From assembly GCF_001672895.1 (NCBI RefSeq), contig NZ_LZKP01000113.1:1-52507 (forward strand): a stretch of DNA of 52,507 nt. Direction: 5' to 3'. How positions within the stretch are numbered: position 1 is the first letter of the stretch; every line of letters begins with the position of its first letter. The stretch is from Mycobacterium sp. E740 (GTDB lineage: Bacteria; Actinomycetota; Actinomycetes; Mycobacteriales; Mycobacteriaceae). Below, piece by piece: positions 36,018 through 45,409 of the stretch. The position numbers and the translations under genes were made by a program. The notes beneath the pieces were generated by a model, which ran no database searches, was not told the DNA's origin, and worked only from the letters and a program-made list of their open reading frames with translations.

Positions 36018-37334
36018 CTAGGCGTTGGCCGGGCGCCTCGTCCGCGACGGGCGGCGGCGACGCGACCGCTGGCCCTTGGCCGGGGCGGGTTGCCGTGGCT
36101 TCGTGGGCTCCGGCCGGGTGGCGACGATCGGATCTCCGAACGTCCGCTCGCCCGGCGAAATCTCGTGAAGCACCGGATGCGACGAACCGCTGAATCGCGT
36201 GACCGTCGGCTTCACCCCGGCCTTGCGCGTCAACTGCCGCACATCGGAGACCTGCTCATCGAGCATCAGCGTCACGACCGTGCCGTCGGCCCCGGCTCGT
36301 GCGGTCCGGCCCGACCGGTGCAGATACGCCTTGTGCTCGACCGGTGGATCGGCGTGCACGACGAGGCCCACGTCGTCGACATGGATGCCACGCGCGGCGA
36401 TGTCCGTCGCCACCAGCACCGTGGCCGAACCGTCAGAGAACGCGGACAGATTCCGCGTCCGCGCGTTCTGCGACAGGTTGCCGTGCAACTCAACTGCGGG
36501 CACACCGCGCGAATTCAACTGGCGGGCAAGGTTCTTGGCGCCGTGTTTGGTGCGCGCGAACACGATCGTCCGGCCCGGCGACGCGGCAAGGTCTGCCAGC
36601 ACGTTGAGCCGAGCCGCCTTCTCGACGTGCAAGACGTGGTGCACCATGGCGGTGACCGGCGACTGCTCCGAATCAACGCTTTGCACAACGGGATTGGTGA
36701 GGTACCTCTTCACGAGGACATCGACGCCACCGTCGAGCGTCGCCGAGAACAGCATCCGCTGGCCGCCGCGGGGTGTCTTGTCCAGCAGTCGTTTCACCGG
36801 GGGGAGGAAACCGAGGTCGGCCATGTGGTCGGCCTCGTCGAGCACGGTGATCTCCACAGCCGACAGGTCGGCGTGGCGCGACTTGACGTGGTCTTCGAGC
36901 CTGCCGGGGCAGGCGATCACGATGTCGACACCTCGGCGCAGCGCTTGGATCTGCGGGTTGGGCCCGACACCACCGATGATCGTCACCGATCGCAGATCGG
37001 TGGCCGCGGCCAGCGGAGCCAGGGAGTCGCTGATCTGAGCGGCCAGTTCACGGGTGGGCGCGAGAATCAGCGCACGCGGGCGGCCGGGAACGCGCTTGGT
37101 CCGGCTCGCTGTGAGCCTCGCCACGACGGGCAACAGAAACGCATAGGTCTTGCCGGACCCGGTGCGGCCGCGGCCGAGGACGTCGCGACCGGCCAGCGAA
37201 TCCGGCAGCGTCGCGGCCTGGATGGGGAAGGGGGAGGTTATGCCGTTTTCGGCAAGGGTGGCGACGACGGCTTGTGGTAGGCCGAGGTCGGCGAATGTGG
37301 GCACGCTTGTGCCACTGGGGATTTGCACAGACAA
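36018..37334 (-). CDS. DEAD-box ATP-dependent RNA helicase
   Basis: A 438-aa helicase. Motifs in order: Q motif (FADLGLP, PFPIQAATLP), I (GRTGSGKT), Ia (APTRELA), II (LDEADHM), III (FSATLD), V (VATDIAARGIHV), VI (HRSGRTARAG). A basic tail (RSRRRRPSRTRRP) follows and probably binds RNA. It resembles RhlE-type helicases acting in ribosome assembly or cold adaptation. TTG at 37334 has GGAG 7 nt upstream; GTG at 37328 is the alternative. The 148-nt gap upstream may hold a long leader. Confidence 0.9.
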   Translation of the reverse strand: MSVQIPSGTSVPTFADLGLPQAVVATLAENGITSPFPIQAATLPDSLAGRDVLGRGRTGSGKTYAFLLPVVARLTASRTKRVPGRPRALILAPTRELAAQISDSLAPLAAATDLRSVTIIGGVGPNPQIQALRRGVDIVIACPGRLEDHVKSRHADLSAVEITVLDEADHMADLGFLPPVKRLLDKTPRGGQRMLFSATLDGGVDVLVKRYLTNPVVQSVDSEQSPVTAMVHHVLHVEKAARLNVLADLAASPGRTIVFARTKHGAKNLARQLNSRGVPAVELHGNLSQNARTRNLSAFSDGSATVLVATDIAARGIHVDDVGLVVHADPPVEHKAYLHRSGRTARAGADGTVVTLMLDEQVSDVRQLTRKAGVKPTVTRFSGSSHPVLHEISPGERTFGDPIVATRPEPTKPRQPAPAKGQRSRRRRPSRTRRPANA

Positions 37335-37482
37335 GTAAAAGCTCCGAAAGTTCAGTGTGGTCGTCCTGCCCGGCGCGGAGGATCCGCGGCGCTCGGTGTG
37401 ACGATCGAGATGCGGCAAGAGGCAGAACAGACGATGCCGCTGCACCCACTGTACAGGGATGCCGCCACATCCCGGAAATCCG
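37335..37482. other. Intergenic gap upstream of the helicase gene
   Basis: A 148-nt gap between the oxidoreductase stop and the helicase start, both minus strand. I see no gene and no convincing promoter pair; a helicase leader RNA could lie here. Confidence 0.3.
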
Positions 37483-38523
37483 CTACGGAAGCAGCTCGCG
37501 CAATTGCTCGACGAACCTCACGGTTTCGCCGCGGTCAGCTGAAAGCGGTTGCAGCAGTAGCGTCGTCGCGCCCGCTTCCGAGAAGGCGGCGATGCGCTCC
37601 TGGACGAATGCCCGCGGACCGACCAGCGACACGTTGCGCACCAAGTCATCCGGTACCGCCGCGATGGCCTCGGTTTTCTTGCCGGACAGGTAGAGGTCCT
37701 GGATCACGTCGGCAACTTCACCGTAGCCATAGCGGGTGGCCAGATTGTGGTAGAAGTTACGTCCCCGGGCGCCCATTCCGCCGATGTAGAGCGCCAGCTG
37801 CGGCTTCACCCAGGACAACCGGTCGTCGACGTCCTCGCCGATCGCCAGCGGCGCGCTGACCATCACATCCAGCGGGCCCAGCGACGGATCGCGTCGGCCG
37901 AAGCCGGCCCGCAGCGCCTCACCCCACACCTCGTCGGCGTGCTCCGGATAGAAGAACACCGGTTGCCAGCCTTCGGCGATCTCCGCGGTGAGTTCGACGT
38001 TCTTCGGCCCGAGAGCGGCAATGGTGATCGGGATACGCTCGCGGACAGGATGATTGATCAACTTCAACGGCTTGCCCAGTCCGGTGCCCTGGTCGGCGGG
38101 TAGCGGAATCCGGTAGTGCTTGCCGTCGAACTGCACGCGCTCGCGGCGCCACACCTGCCTGCAGATCTCGACCACTTCGCGGGTGCGTCCCAGTGGCGCA
38201 TCGAACGGCACGCCGTGGAAGCCTTCCATCACCTGCGGCCCGGAGGTTCCGATGCCGAGCCGGAAGCGCCCGCCCGAGACGTAGTCCAGCCCCGCGGCCG
38301 ACATCGCCAGCAAGGTGGGGGTGCGGATGTAGATCGGCACCACGCCGGTGCCCAGTTCCATGGTCGAGGTCCTCGCGGCCAGGAAACCGAGCTGGCTGAT
38401 CGCGTCGTAGGAGTACGCCTCGGCCACCAGGGCCAGGTCCACCCCGACCTTCTCGAGCTCGACGACCTGATCGACCGCCTGCAGGAAGCCGTCGGTGTAG
38501 TTGAGGAAGATCCCGGTCCGCAT
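37483..38523 (-). CDS. LLM-class F420-dependent oxidoreductase
   Basis: A 346-aa luciferase-like F420 oxidoreductase. The motifs FLNYTDGFLQAVDQVVELEK, GVVPIYIRTPTLLAMSAAGLD and GGRFRLGIGTSGPQVMEGFHG are typical. It is unrelated in detail to the tandem pair elsewhere in the window. The ATG at 38523 is chosen because a -10-like hexamer lies 6 nt upstream, implying a leaderless transcript. A 12-bp palindrome just upstream is a likely operator. Substrate unknown. Confidence 0.88.
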   Translation of the reverse strand: MRTGIFLNYTDGFLQAVDQVVELEKVGVDLALVAEAYSYDAISQLGFLAARTSTMELGTGVVPIYIRTPTLLAMSAAGLDYVSGGRFRLGIGTSGPQVMEGFHGVPFDAPLGRTREVVEICRQVWRRERVQFDGKHYRIPLPADQGTGLGKPLKLINHPVRERIPITIAALGPKNVELTAEIAEGWQPVFFYPEHADEVWGEALRAGFGRRDPSLGPLDVMVSAPLAIGEDVDDRLSWVKPQLALYIGGMGARGRNFYHNLATRYGYGEVADVIQDLYLSGKKTEAIAAVPDDLVRNVSLVGPRAFVQERIAAFSEAGATTLLLQPLSADRGETVRFVEQLRELLP

Positions 38524-38529
38524 CAAAAG

Positions 38530-38550
38530 GTTATACACCCAACCGGTTGG
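38530..38550 (-). promoter_or_regulatory. Palindromic operator and -10 element of the F420 oxidoreductase gene
   Basis: The perfect palindrome CCAACCGGTTGG at 38539-38550 lies directly upstream of TATAAC (38535-38530 on the minus strand), which is 6 nt from the start codon. A repressor bound there (TetR-like in type) would block RNA polymerase. Confidence 0.5.
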
Positions 38551-38560
38551 TTGGCACCGC

Positions 38561-39406
38561 TCAGGGCTTCAGCAGCGCGACGACCTTGTTCTCCAGCGCA
38601 ACTGGGTCGTCGGCGAACGGGTCGACCGTCGGCGCCTTCGGCAACGCTGCCCCCGCATCGGCGAAGTCCCGGTAAGCCTTGTCGCCGGTCAGGGTGTGCA
38701 GCAGGTATCCGGTGATCAGCGCCCGCACCACCTTCTGTGTGCTGCGGTCGGCACCCGGCAGACCGACGGCCCGAGCCAGTCGGCGGCCTTCGATCAAGCC
38801 ACCCGGCTTGGCCTTGTTGACGGTGCGCAGGGTCGCCGTCTTCCAGGCGCGTGCGAGTTCCACGGCATTGGACCGCAGCGTCATCGGGTCTCCCGGCCCG
38901 CTCAGCACCAGCCCGGGAACCTGCAGCGCCGCTGCGGGCTCCTCGGCGGGCGGCGCGGAGATTGTGGGGAAGATCGCAACCACGGACTTCGGTTTGGCGG
39001 GCATGCCGGCCGCCGCGAACACCGCCGCCGAGCCGCCGAACCCGTGCCCGAGGACGCCGAGCTTGGTCGGGTGCACGCTGATCTCGCCTGGGCCGAGCCG
39101 GACGCCGGAGATGATGTCGAGCGCGGTGCCCAGGTCATACGCCAGATTGAGGACCGACGGCGCCAGACCTGTCTCGGTCGCCGGCGCCGCGGCGACGATG
39201 CCCCACGACGCCAGATGCTCCAGCGTCCCCTCGTACCGTTCCGCGGCCGCGAGCCAGTCGTGACCGAATGCGACACCGGGTAGGTTCAAACCGGCTTCGG
39301 GGGTGTACAGGACGCCGGGAAGGCCGGCGAACGCCAGGTCACCGCGCAAAACGCGGTGCGGGCCGCGGCGGGTCAAAGCCTTGAAGAGCTTCTTCGTGCT
39401 GGCCAC
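38561..39406 (-). CDS. Alpha/beta-hydrolase-like protein (Rv3438 type)
   Basis: A 281-aa protein matching the M. tuberculosis Rv3438 pattern (TRRGPHRVLRGDLAFAGLPG, GVAFGHDWL, LGVLGHGFGGSAAVFAAAG). The GHGFGG turn sits where dienelactone hydrolase/lipase enzymes have G-x-S-x-G, but the nucleophile position is Gly-Phe, so classic esterase chemistry is doubtful. GTG at 39406 has TACGGT 6 nt upstream, favouring a leaderless start; GTG at 39424 is an alternative. Divergent from glmS. Confidence 0.75.
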   Translation of the reverse strand: MASTKKLFKALTRRGPHRVLRGDLAFAGLPGVLYTPEAGLNLPGVAFGHDWLAAAERYEGTLEHLASWGIVAAAPATETGLAPSVLNLAYDLGTALDIISGVRLGPGEISVHPTKLGVLGHGFGGSAAVFAAAGMPAKPKSVVAIFPTISAPPAEEPAAALQVPGLVLSGPGDPMTLRSNAVELARAWKTATLRTVNKAKPGGLIEGRRLARAVGLPGADRSTQKVVRALITGYLLHTLTGDKAYRDFADAGAALPKAPTVDPFADDPVALENKVVALLKP

Positions 39407-39412
39407 CAGACG

Positions 39413-39453
39413 ACCGTAGCCCACAGGGCTCAGAGCGGCTCTTGCACTACCCT
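39413..39453. promoter_or_regulatory. Back-to-back -10 elements between the hydrolase gene and glmS
   Basis: In the 55-nt divergent gap TACGGT (39418-39413, minus strand) is 6 nt before the hydrolase GTG and TACCCT (39448-39453, plus strand) 8 nt before the glmS ATG. Both suggest leaderless or nearly leaderless transcripts with overlapping promoter regions. Confidence 0.4.
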
Positions 39454-39461
39454 GAATGCCT

Positions 39462-41330
39462 ATGTGCGGAATCGTCGGCTACGTCGGGCAGCGCCCTGCC
39501 TGCGAGATCGTCGTCGACGCACTGCGCCGGATGGAGTACCGCGGATACGACTCGTCGGGAGTCGCTCTGCTCGACGGACACGGCGGGCTCACCGTCCGCC
39601 GCCGGGCCGGGCGGCTGGCCAACCTGGAAGCCACGCTGACCGAGACCGATCGGGACGAGCTGACGGGAACCACCGGCCTGGGGCACACGCGCTGGGCCAC
39701 GCACGGCAGGCCCACCGACCGCAACGCCCACCCGCACCGCGACGCGGCGGGCAAGATCGCCGTCGTCCACAACGGCATCATCGAGAACTACGCCGCCCTG
39801 CGGGCCGAACTCGAGGAGTCCGGGGTGGAGTTCGCCAGCGACACCGACACCGAGGTCGCAGTGCACCTGGTCGCCCGGCAGTACCGCGACGGCGACACCG
39901 CCGGTGACTTCCCCGCGTCGGTGCTGGCCGTGCTGCGCCGGTTGGAGGGGCACTTCACGCTGGTCTTCGCCAACGCCGACGACCCCGGCACGATCGTCGC
40001 GGCGCGCCGCTCCACACCCCTGGTGCTCGGCGTCGGCGACGGCGAGATGTTCGTCGGTTCCGACGTCGCCGCATTCATCGAACACACCCGCGACGCCGTC
40101 GAACTCGGTCAGGACCAGGCGGTGGTCGTCACCGCCGACGGCTACCGCATCACCGATTTCCACGGGGTGGACGGCGCCTCGAATGCCCGTCCTTTCCACA
40201 TCGACTGGGACACGTCGGCAGCGGAAAAGGGTGGCTACGAGTACTTCATGCTCAAGGAGATCGCCGAGCAGCCCGCGGCCGTCTCCGACACGCTGCTCGG
40301 CCACTTCGCCGACAACCGCATCGTGCTCGACGAGCAGCGGCTCTCCGATCAGGAGCTGCGCGAAATCGACAAGGTGTTCGTGGTCGCGTGCGGCACTGCC
40401 TACCATTCCGGGCTGCTGGCCAAGTACGCGATCGAGCACTGGACCCGGCTGCCCGTCGAAGCGGAACTGGCCAGCGAATTCCGTTACCGCGACCCGGTTT
40501 TGGACCAGCACACGCTGGTGGTCGCTATCTCGCAGTCCGGGGAGACCGCCGACACGCTAGAGGCCGTGCGGCACGCCAAGGAGCAGAAGGCCAAGGTGCT
40601 GGCCATCTGCAACACCAACGGCAGCCAGATTCCGCGAGAGTGCGATGCGGTGCTGTACACCCGGGCCGGACCGGAGATCGGTGTGGCGTCGACCAAGACG
40701 TTCCTCGCCCAGGTCGCCGCCAACTATCTTGTGGGCCTTGCACTGGCGCAGGCGCGCGGTACCAAATACCCCGACGAGGTGGAGCGGGAGTACCGCGAAC
40801 TCGAGGCCATGCCCGATCTGGTCGCCCGGGTGCTGGAGACGGTCGAACCGGTCCGCGCGTTGGCGCACCGCTTCGCGCAGTCGCAGACCGTGTTGTTCCT
40901 CGGCCGGCATGTCGGCTATCCGGTCGCGCTCGAAGGCGCGCTCAAGCTCAAGGAGCTGGCGTACATGCACGCCGAGGGCTTCGCGGCGGGCGAACTCAAA
41001 CACGGTCCGATCGCGCTGATTGAAGACGATCTTCCTGTCATCGTCGTGATGCCGTCGCCGAAGAACTCGCCGATGCTGCACGCCAAATTGCTGTCGAACA
41101 TCCGCGAGATCCAGGCCCGCGGCGCGGTCACCATCGTCATCGCCGAGGAGGGCGATGACACGGTGCGCCCGTATGCCGACCATCTGATCGAAATCCCGGC
41201 GGTGTCAACTCTTTTCCAGCCACTGCTGTCGACGATTCCGCTGCAGGTGTTCGCCGCCGGTGTCGCGCAGGCCCGCGGCTACGACGTCGACAAGCCACGC
41301 AACCTGGCCAAGTCGGTCACCGTCGAATAG
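39462..41330 (+). CDS. glmS: Glutamine-fructose-6-phosphate aminotransferase (isomerizing)
   Basis: A 622-aa enzyme. The N-terminal glutaminase domain starts with the nucleophile C2 (CGIVGYVG), so the ATG at 39462, not 39456, is right. Residues about 1-235 hold GHTRWATHG and NGIIENY. The two SIS isomerase domains (CGTAYHSG, SQSGETADTL, ELKHGP) follow, ending KPRNLAKSVTVE. It makes glucosamine-6-phosphate, the first step of UDP-GlcNAc synthesis; glmM nearby does the next step. Confidence 0.97.
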   Translation: MCGIVGYVGQRPACEIVVDALRRMEYRGYDSSGVALLDGHGGLTVRRRAGRLANLEATLTETDRDELTGTTGLGHTRWATHGRPTDRNAHPHRDAAGKIAVVHNGIIENYAALRAELEESGVEFASDTDTEVAVHLVARQYRDGDTAGDFPASVLAVLRRLEGHFTLVFANADDPGTIVAARRSTPLVLGVGDGEMFVGSDVAAFIEHTRDAVELGQDQAVVVTADGYRITDFHGVDGASNARPFHIDWDTSAAEKGGYEYFMLKEIAEQPAAVSDTLLGHFADNRIVLDEQRLSDQELREIDKVFVVACGTAYHSGLLAKYAIEHWTRLPVEAELASEFRYRDPVLDQHTLVVAISQSGETADTLEAVRHAKEQKAKVLAICNTNGSQIPRECDAVLYTRAGPEIGVASTKTFLAQVAANYLVGLALAQARGTKYPDEVEREYRELEAMPDLVARVLETVEPVRALAHRFAQSQTVLFLGRHVGYPVALEGALKLKELAYMHAEGFAAGELKHGPIALIEDDLPVIVVMPSPKNSPMLHAKLLSNIREIQARGAVTIVIAEEGDDTVRPYADHLIEIPAVSTLFQPLLSTIPLQVFAAGVAQARGYDVDKPRNLAKSVTVE

Positions 41331-41383
41331 TCTCTGGCGCTTTCGGCGTCCCGAAGGCGAGCGGCGCACTAACGTGGGTGACG

Positions 41384-42805
41384 ATGCGGCACTACTACAC
41401 CGCCGAGCAGATCCGCGAGGCTGAAGCGCCGCTACTGGCGTCCCTGCCCGACGGCGCCCTGATGCGCCGCGCCGCCAACGCCCTCGCCGTCGCGATCGCA
41501 CGCGAACTGGTGTTGCGGACCGGTGGGATAGCCGGACGGCATGTCTGCGCGGTGGTCGGCTCCGGCGACAACGGCGGTGACGCGCTGTGGGCCGCGACGT
41601 TCCTGCGCCGCCGCGGCGCCGCCGCAGCGACGATCCTGCTGAAGCCCGACCGCACTAACCGCAGCGCGCTCGCGGCGTTCACCGCCGCCGGCGGCCGCGT
41701 CGTCGAGGCCGTCCCGCAGCAGGCGGACCTGGTGATCGACGGCGTGGTGGGAATCTCCGGGTCCGGATCGTTGCGACCGGATGCGGCCGAGGTGTTCGAC
41801 GCCGTCGAAGCAGCGGGCATCCCCGTGGTCGCCGTCGACATCCCCAGCGGCGTCGATGTGCAGACCGGCGTCGCCGACGGGCCGCATGTGCGAGCCACCT
41901 TGACGGTGACGTTCGGTGGACTGAAACCCGTTCACGCGCTGGGCGATTGCGGCCGCGTCGAGTTGGTCGACATCGGACTGGACCTGCCGGCTTCCGGCCT
42001 GATGGCGTTCGACGCCGCCGACGTCGCCGCCCGCTGGCCGGTGCCCGGCCCGAAGGACGACAAGTACACCCAGGGGGTCACCGGGATCCTCGCGGGGTCC
42101 GCAACCTATCCAGGGGCTGCGGTCCTGTGCACGGGGGCAGCGGTCGCTGCAACGTCGGGCATGGTCCGCTACGCGGGAAGCGCTGGGCAGCAGGTGCTTT
42201 CGCAGTGGCCGGAGGTGATCGCGGCGCCGAACGCGAGCGCTTCGGGCCGAGTGCAGGCGTGGGCCGTCGGGCCCGGTCTGGGCACCGACGACCGGGGCGC
42301 GACGGCACTGTGGTTCGCGTTGGAGAGCGGGTTGCCCACGATCGTCGATGCCGACGGGTTGACCATCCTGGCCGCGCATCCCGACCTCGTCGAAGGCCGG
42401 GAGGCGCCGACCGTGCTGACGCCGCACGCCGGCGAGTTCGCGCGCCTGACCGGTTCGCCGCCTGGCGACGACCGCGTGGGTGCGACGCGAAAGCTGGCCG
42501 ACCGACTCGGCGTGACCGTGCTGCTGAAGGGCAACGTGACCGTCATCGCCGAGCCCGGCGGCCCGGTGTATCTCAACGCGGCGGGCCAATCGTGGGCTGC
42601 CACAGCGGGATCCGGAGATGTGCTCACCGGGGTCATCGGCGCGCTGCTGGCTGCGGGTCTGCCGGCCGGCGAGGCCGCTGCAGCCGCGGCGTTCGTCCAC
42701 GCCCGCGCCGCGAACCTGGCCGCCTGCGATCCCGGGCCGAGCCCCGCCCCGACTTCGGCGTCGCGCATCCTCGCACACATCCGAACCGCCGTCGCAAGTC
42801 TGTAA
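41384..42805 (+). CDS. nnr: Bifunctional NAD(P)HX epimerase/ADP-dependent dehydratase
   Basis: A fusion of 473 aa. The N-terminal YjeF/NnrE epimerase part (about 1-205) has VVGSGDNGGDALWAA and VAVDIPSGVDV. The C-terminal NnrD ribokinase-like dehydratase (about 215-470) has GPGLGTDDRG, DADGLT, TPHAGEFARL and AGSGDVLTG. It repairs hydrated NADH/NADPH. ATG at 41384 or GTG at 41378 can start it. TAACGT (41370-41375) lies 8 nt upstream of the ATG, hinting at its own near-leaderless promoter. Confidence 0.93.
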   Translation: MRHYYTAEQIREAEAPLLASLPDGALMRRAANALAVAIARELVLRTGGIAGRHVCAVVGSGDNGGDALWAATFLRRRGAAAATILLKPDRTNRSALAAFTAAGGRVVEAVPQQADLVIDGVVGISGSGSLRPDAAEVFDAVEAAGIPVVAVDIPSGVDVQTGVADGPHVRATLTVTFGGLKPVHALGDCGRVELVDIGLDLPASGLMAFDAADVAARWPVPGPKDDKYTQGVTGILAGSATYPGAAVLCTGAAVAATSGMVRYAGSAGQQVLSQWPEVIAAPNASASGRVQAWAVGPGLGTDDRGATALWFALESGLPTIVDADGLTILAAHPDLVEGREAPTVLTPHAGEFARLTGSPPGDDRVGATRKLADRLGVTVLLKGNVTVIAEPGGPVYLNAAGQSWAATAGSGDVLTGVIGALLAAGLPAGEAAAAAAFVHARAANLAACDPGPSPAPTSASRILAHIRTAVASL

Positions 42806-42819
42806 CGAGAGGAACCGTC

Positions 42820-44202
42820 ATGTCGCCCAACCGCAGTCACGTGCCGCAGATCGCCCCCGCCTACACCGGGCGGCTCGCGATGGCGCCGGTGCCCTCCCTG
42901 CGGCTACCCGATGACGCGATGGACCCCGATGCCGCGTACCGCTTCATCCACGACGAGCTCATGCTCGACGGCAGCTCGCGGCTGAACCTGGCGACGTTCG
43001 TCACGACGTGGATGGACCCGCAAGCCGAGAGGCTGATGGCCGAGACCTTCGACAAGAACATGATCGATAAGGACGAGTACCCGGCGACCGCCGCGATCGA
43101 GCAGCGCTGCGTGTGCATGGTGGCCGACCTGTTCCACGCCGAAGACCTGCGCGACGACGACCCGTCGAGCGCGATCGGCGTTTCGACGATCGGTTCCAGC
43201 GAGGCGGTGATGCTCGCCGGGCTCGCGATGAAATGGCGGTGGCGCGAGCGCGTTGGCGACGACTGGAAGGGGCGTACTCCCAATCTCGTGATGGGCGCCA
43301 ACGTCCAGGTGGTCTGGGAGAAGTTCTGCCGCTATTTCGACGTCGAACCGCGGTACCTGCCGATGGCCGAGGACCGTTACGTCATCACGCCCGAGCAGGT
43401 GCTGGACCACATCGACGAGGACACCATCGGGGTGGTGGCCATCCTCGGCACCACCTACACCGGCGAACTGGAGCCGATCGGCGAGATCTGCGCCGCACTC
43501 GACGACCTCGCAGCCGGCGGGGGACTGGACGTCCCCGTGCACGTCGACGCGGCCAGCGGCGGCTTCGTGGTGCCGTTCGTCCATCCCGACCTCGAGTGGG
43601 ACTTCCGGCTGCCGCGCGTCGTGTCGATCAACGTCAGCGGCCACAAGTACGGCCTGACCTACCCGGGGATCGGCTTCGTGGTGTGGCGCAATTCGGAGTA
43701 CCTGCCCGAGGGGCTGGTGTTCCACGTCAACTACCTCGGCGGCGACATGCCGACGTTCACACTGAACTTCTCGCGGCCCGGCAACCAGGTCGTCGGACAG
43801 TACTACAACTTCCTGCGTCTCGGCCGGGCGGGGTATTCGCAAGTGATGCAATGCCTTTCGCAGACAGCGCGGTGGCTCGGCGACCGGCTTCGGGAGAGCA
43901 AGCACTTCGAAGTCGTCGCCGACGGATCGGCGATCCCGGTGGTCAGCTTCAAGCTGGCCGGCGACTTCGGGTACACCGAGTTCGACGTGTCCCAGGCGCT
44001 GCGCTCCTACGGCTGGCAGGTGCCCGCCTACACGATGCCCGAGGGCGCCGACGACGTGACGATGCTGCGCATCGTGGTGCGGGAGGGTTTCTCCGCGGAC
44101 CTGGCGCGCGCGCTGTACGACGACCTGGCCACCGTGCTGACCCACCTCGACGAGCTCAAGCCGCAGGGCCACTTCGACGAGCAGCAGCCGTTCGCGCACT
44201 GA
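42820..44202 (+). CDS. gadB: Glutamate decarboxylase
   Basis: A 460-aa PLP enzyme of the GadA/B type. The Schiff-base lysine is K276 in VSGHKYGLTYPG. HVDAASGGFVVPF, LNFSRPGNQVVGQYYNF and TIGSSEAVMLAGLAMK match glutamate decarboxylases. It makes GABA from glutamate, consuming a proton. No antiporter gene is adjacent. GAGAGGAA before the ATG; it starts 14 nt after nnr, so co-transcription is likely. Confidence 0.95.
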   Translation: MSPNRSHVPQIAPAYTGRLAMAPVPSLRLPDDAMDPDAAYRFIHDELMLDGSSRLNLATFVTTWMDPQAERLMAETFDKNMIDKDEYPATAAIEQRCVCMVADLFHAEDLRDDDPSSAIGVSTIGSSEAVMLAGLAMKWRWRERVGDDWKGRTPNLVMGANVQVVWEKFCRYFDVEPRYLPMAEDRYVITPEQVLDHIDEDTIGVVAILGTTYTGELEPIGEICAALDDLAAGGGLDVPVHVDAASGGFVVPFVHPDLEWDFRLPRVVSINVSGHKYGLTYPGIGFVVWRNSEYLPEGLVFHVNYLGGDMPTFTLNFSRPGNQVVGQYYNFLRLGRAGYSQVMQCLSQTARWLGDRLRESKHFEVVADGSAIPVVSFKLAGDFGYTEFDVSQALRSYGWQVPAYTMPEGADDVTMLRIVVREGFSADLARALYDDLATVLTHLDELKPQGHFDEQQPFAH

Positions 44203-44248
44203 CCGCACGTTCGCAGCCTGAATCGGCGGTCTGGGACAATCGGCCCGG

Positions 44249-45409
44249 ATGGATACCTTGCAGGCAGAGTCGACGACCGCGGCCCCGCAGGCGGTGGTCG
44301 ACCTCGACGCGATAGCCCACAACGTGGGGTTGCTGCGCGACCTTGCGGGCAGTGCTGCGGTGATGGTCGTCGTCAAAGCCGACGGCTACGGCCACGGAGC
44401 CACGCAGGTCAGCCGGGCGGCGCTGGCGGCGGGCGCCGATGAGCTCGGCGTCGCGACCGTCGCCGAGGCGCTGGCGCTGCGCGCTGACGGCCTCACCGCC
44501 CCGGTGCTCGCGTGGCTGCATCCGCCGGGCACCGACTTCGCGCCCGCAGTGGCCGCCGACGTGCAGATCGCGGTCTCCTCGGTGCGCCAGCTCGGCGAGC
44601 TGCTCGACGCGGTCAACCGGACTGGAAGCAGCGCCTCGGTCACCGTCAAGGCCGACACCGGGCTCAGCCGCAACGGTGTGAGCCCGGCCGACTACCCGGC
44701 GTTGATCGCCGCGCTCAGGCAGGCCGAGGCCGACGGCGCGGTCACGGTCCGCGGGCTGATGTCGCATCTGGTGCACGGCGACGACCCCGACAACCCGCTC
44801 AACGGCCGGCAAGGCCAACGACTCAGCGAGATGCGCGCGTACGCGAGCGAACAGGGCGTGCACTTCCAGATCATGCACCTGAGCAACAGCCCGGCCGCGA
44901 TGACGCGCCCCGACCTGGCGTTCGACCTGGTGCGCCCCGGCATCGCGGTGTACGGCCAGACGCCGATACCGGAACGTGGGAACATGGGGCTGCGGCCCGC
45001 GATGACACTGAAATGCCCAGTGACACTGGTGCGTTCGCTGCGGGCGGGTGACGGAGTGTCCTACGGGCATACGTGGGTCGCCGACCGCGACACCACGGTG
45101 GCGCTCATACCCGTCGGATACGCCGACGGTGTCTTCCGTAGCCTGGGCAACCGCATCAACGTGTTGATCAACGGCCGGCTGCGGCGAGGCGTCGGCCGGA
45201 TCTGCATGGACCAGTTCGTCGTCGACCTCGGACCCGACGGCGGAGTCGTCGAAGGTGACGAAGCGATCCTGTTCGGGCCCGGTACGCGCGGCGAGCCGAC
45301 CGCGCAGGACTGGGCCGATCTGCTCGGCACCATCAACTACGAAGTGGTGACCAGCCCCCGCGGCCGTTTCGTGCGCACCTACACCGGATCGGCGGTCGAA
45401 AAACGTTGA
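44249..45409 (+). CDS. alr: Alanine racemase
   Basis: A 386-aa fold-type III PLP enzyme. K43 in [11 protein letters not shown] forms the Schiff base; the catalytic tyrosine lies in VSYGHTWV. It supplies D-alanine for peptidoglycan and is the target of D-cycloserine. A GACAAT hexamer ends 8 nt before the ATG, similar spacing to the -10-like elements before glmS and nnr. It overlaps the next gene by 4 nt. Confidence 0.95.
   Translation: MDTLQAESTTAAPQAVVDLDAIAHNVGLLRDLAGSAAVMVVVKADGYGHGATQVSRAALAAGADELGVATVAEALALRADGLTAPVLAWLHPPGTDFAPAVAADVQIAVSSVRQLGELLDAVNRTGSSASVTVKADTGLSRNGVSPADYPALIAALRQAEADGAVTVRGLMSHLVHGDDPDNPLNGRQGQRLSEMRAYASEQGVHFQIMHLSNSPAAMTRPDLAFDLVRPGIAVYGQTPIPERGNMGLRPAMTLKCPVTLVRSLRAGDGVSYGHTWVADRDTTVALIPVGYADGVFRSLGNRINVLINGRLRRGVGRICMDQFVVDLGPDGGVVEGDEAILFGPGTRGEPTAQDWADLLGTINYEVVTSPRGRFVRTYTGSAVEKR

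Noticed and set aside
41947..44202. A 751-codon open frame apparently fusing nnr and gadB
   Set aside because: Its first 290 codons are an out-of-frame reading of nnr; gadB has its own ATG and ribosome site at 42820.
42904..44376. A 490-codon antisense frame opposite gadB
   Set aside because: It is a typical GC-rich mirror frame with no motif, while gadB is a clear enzyme.
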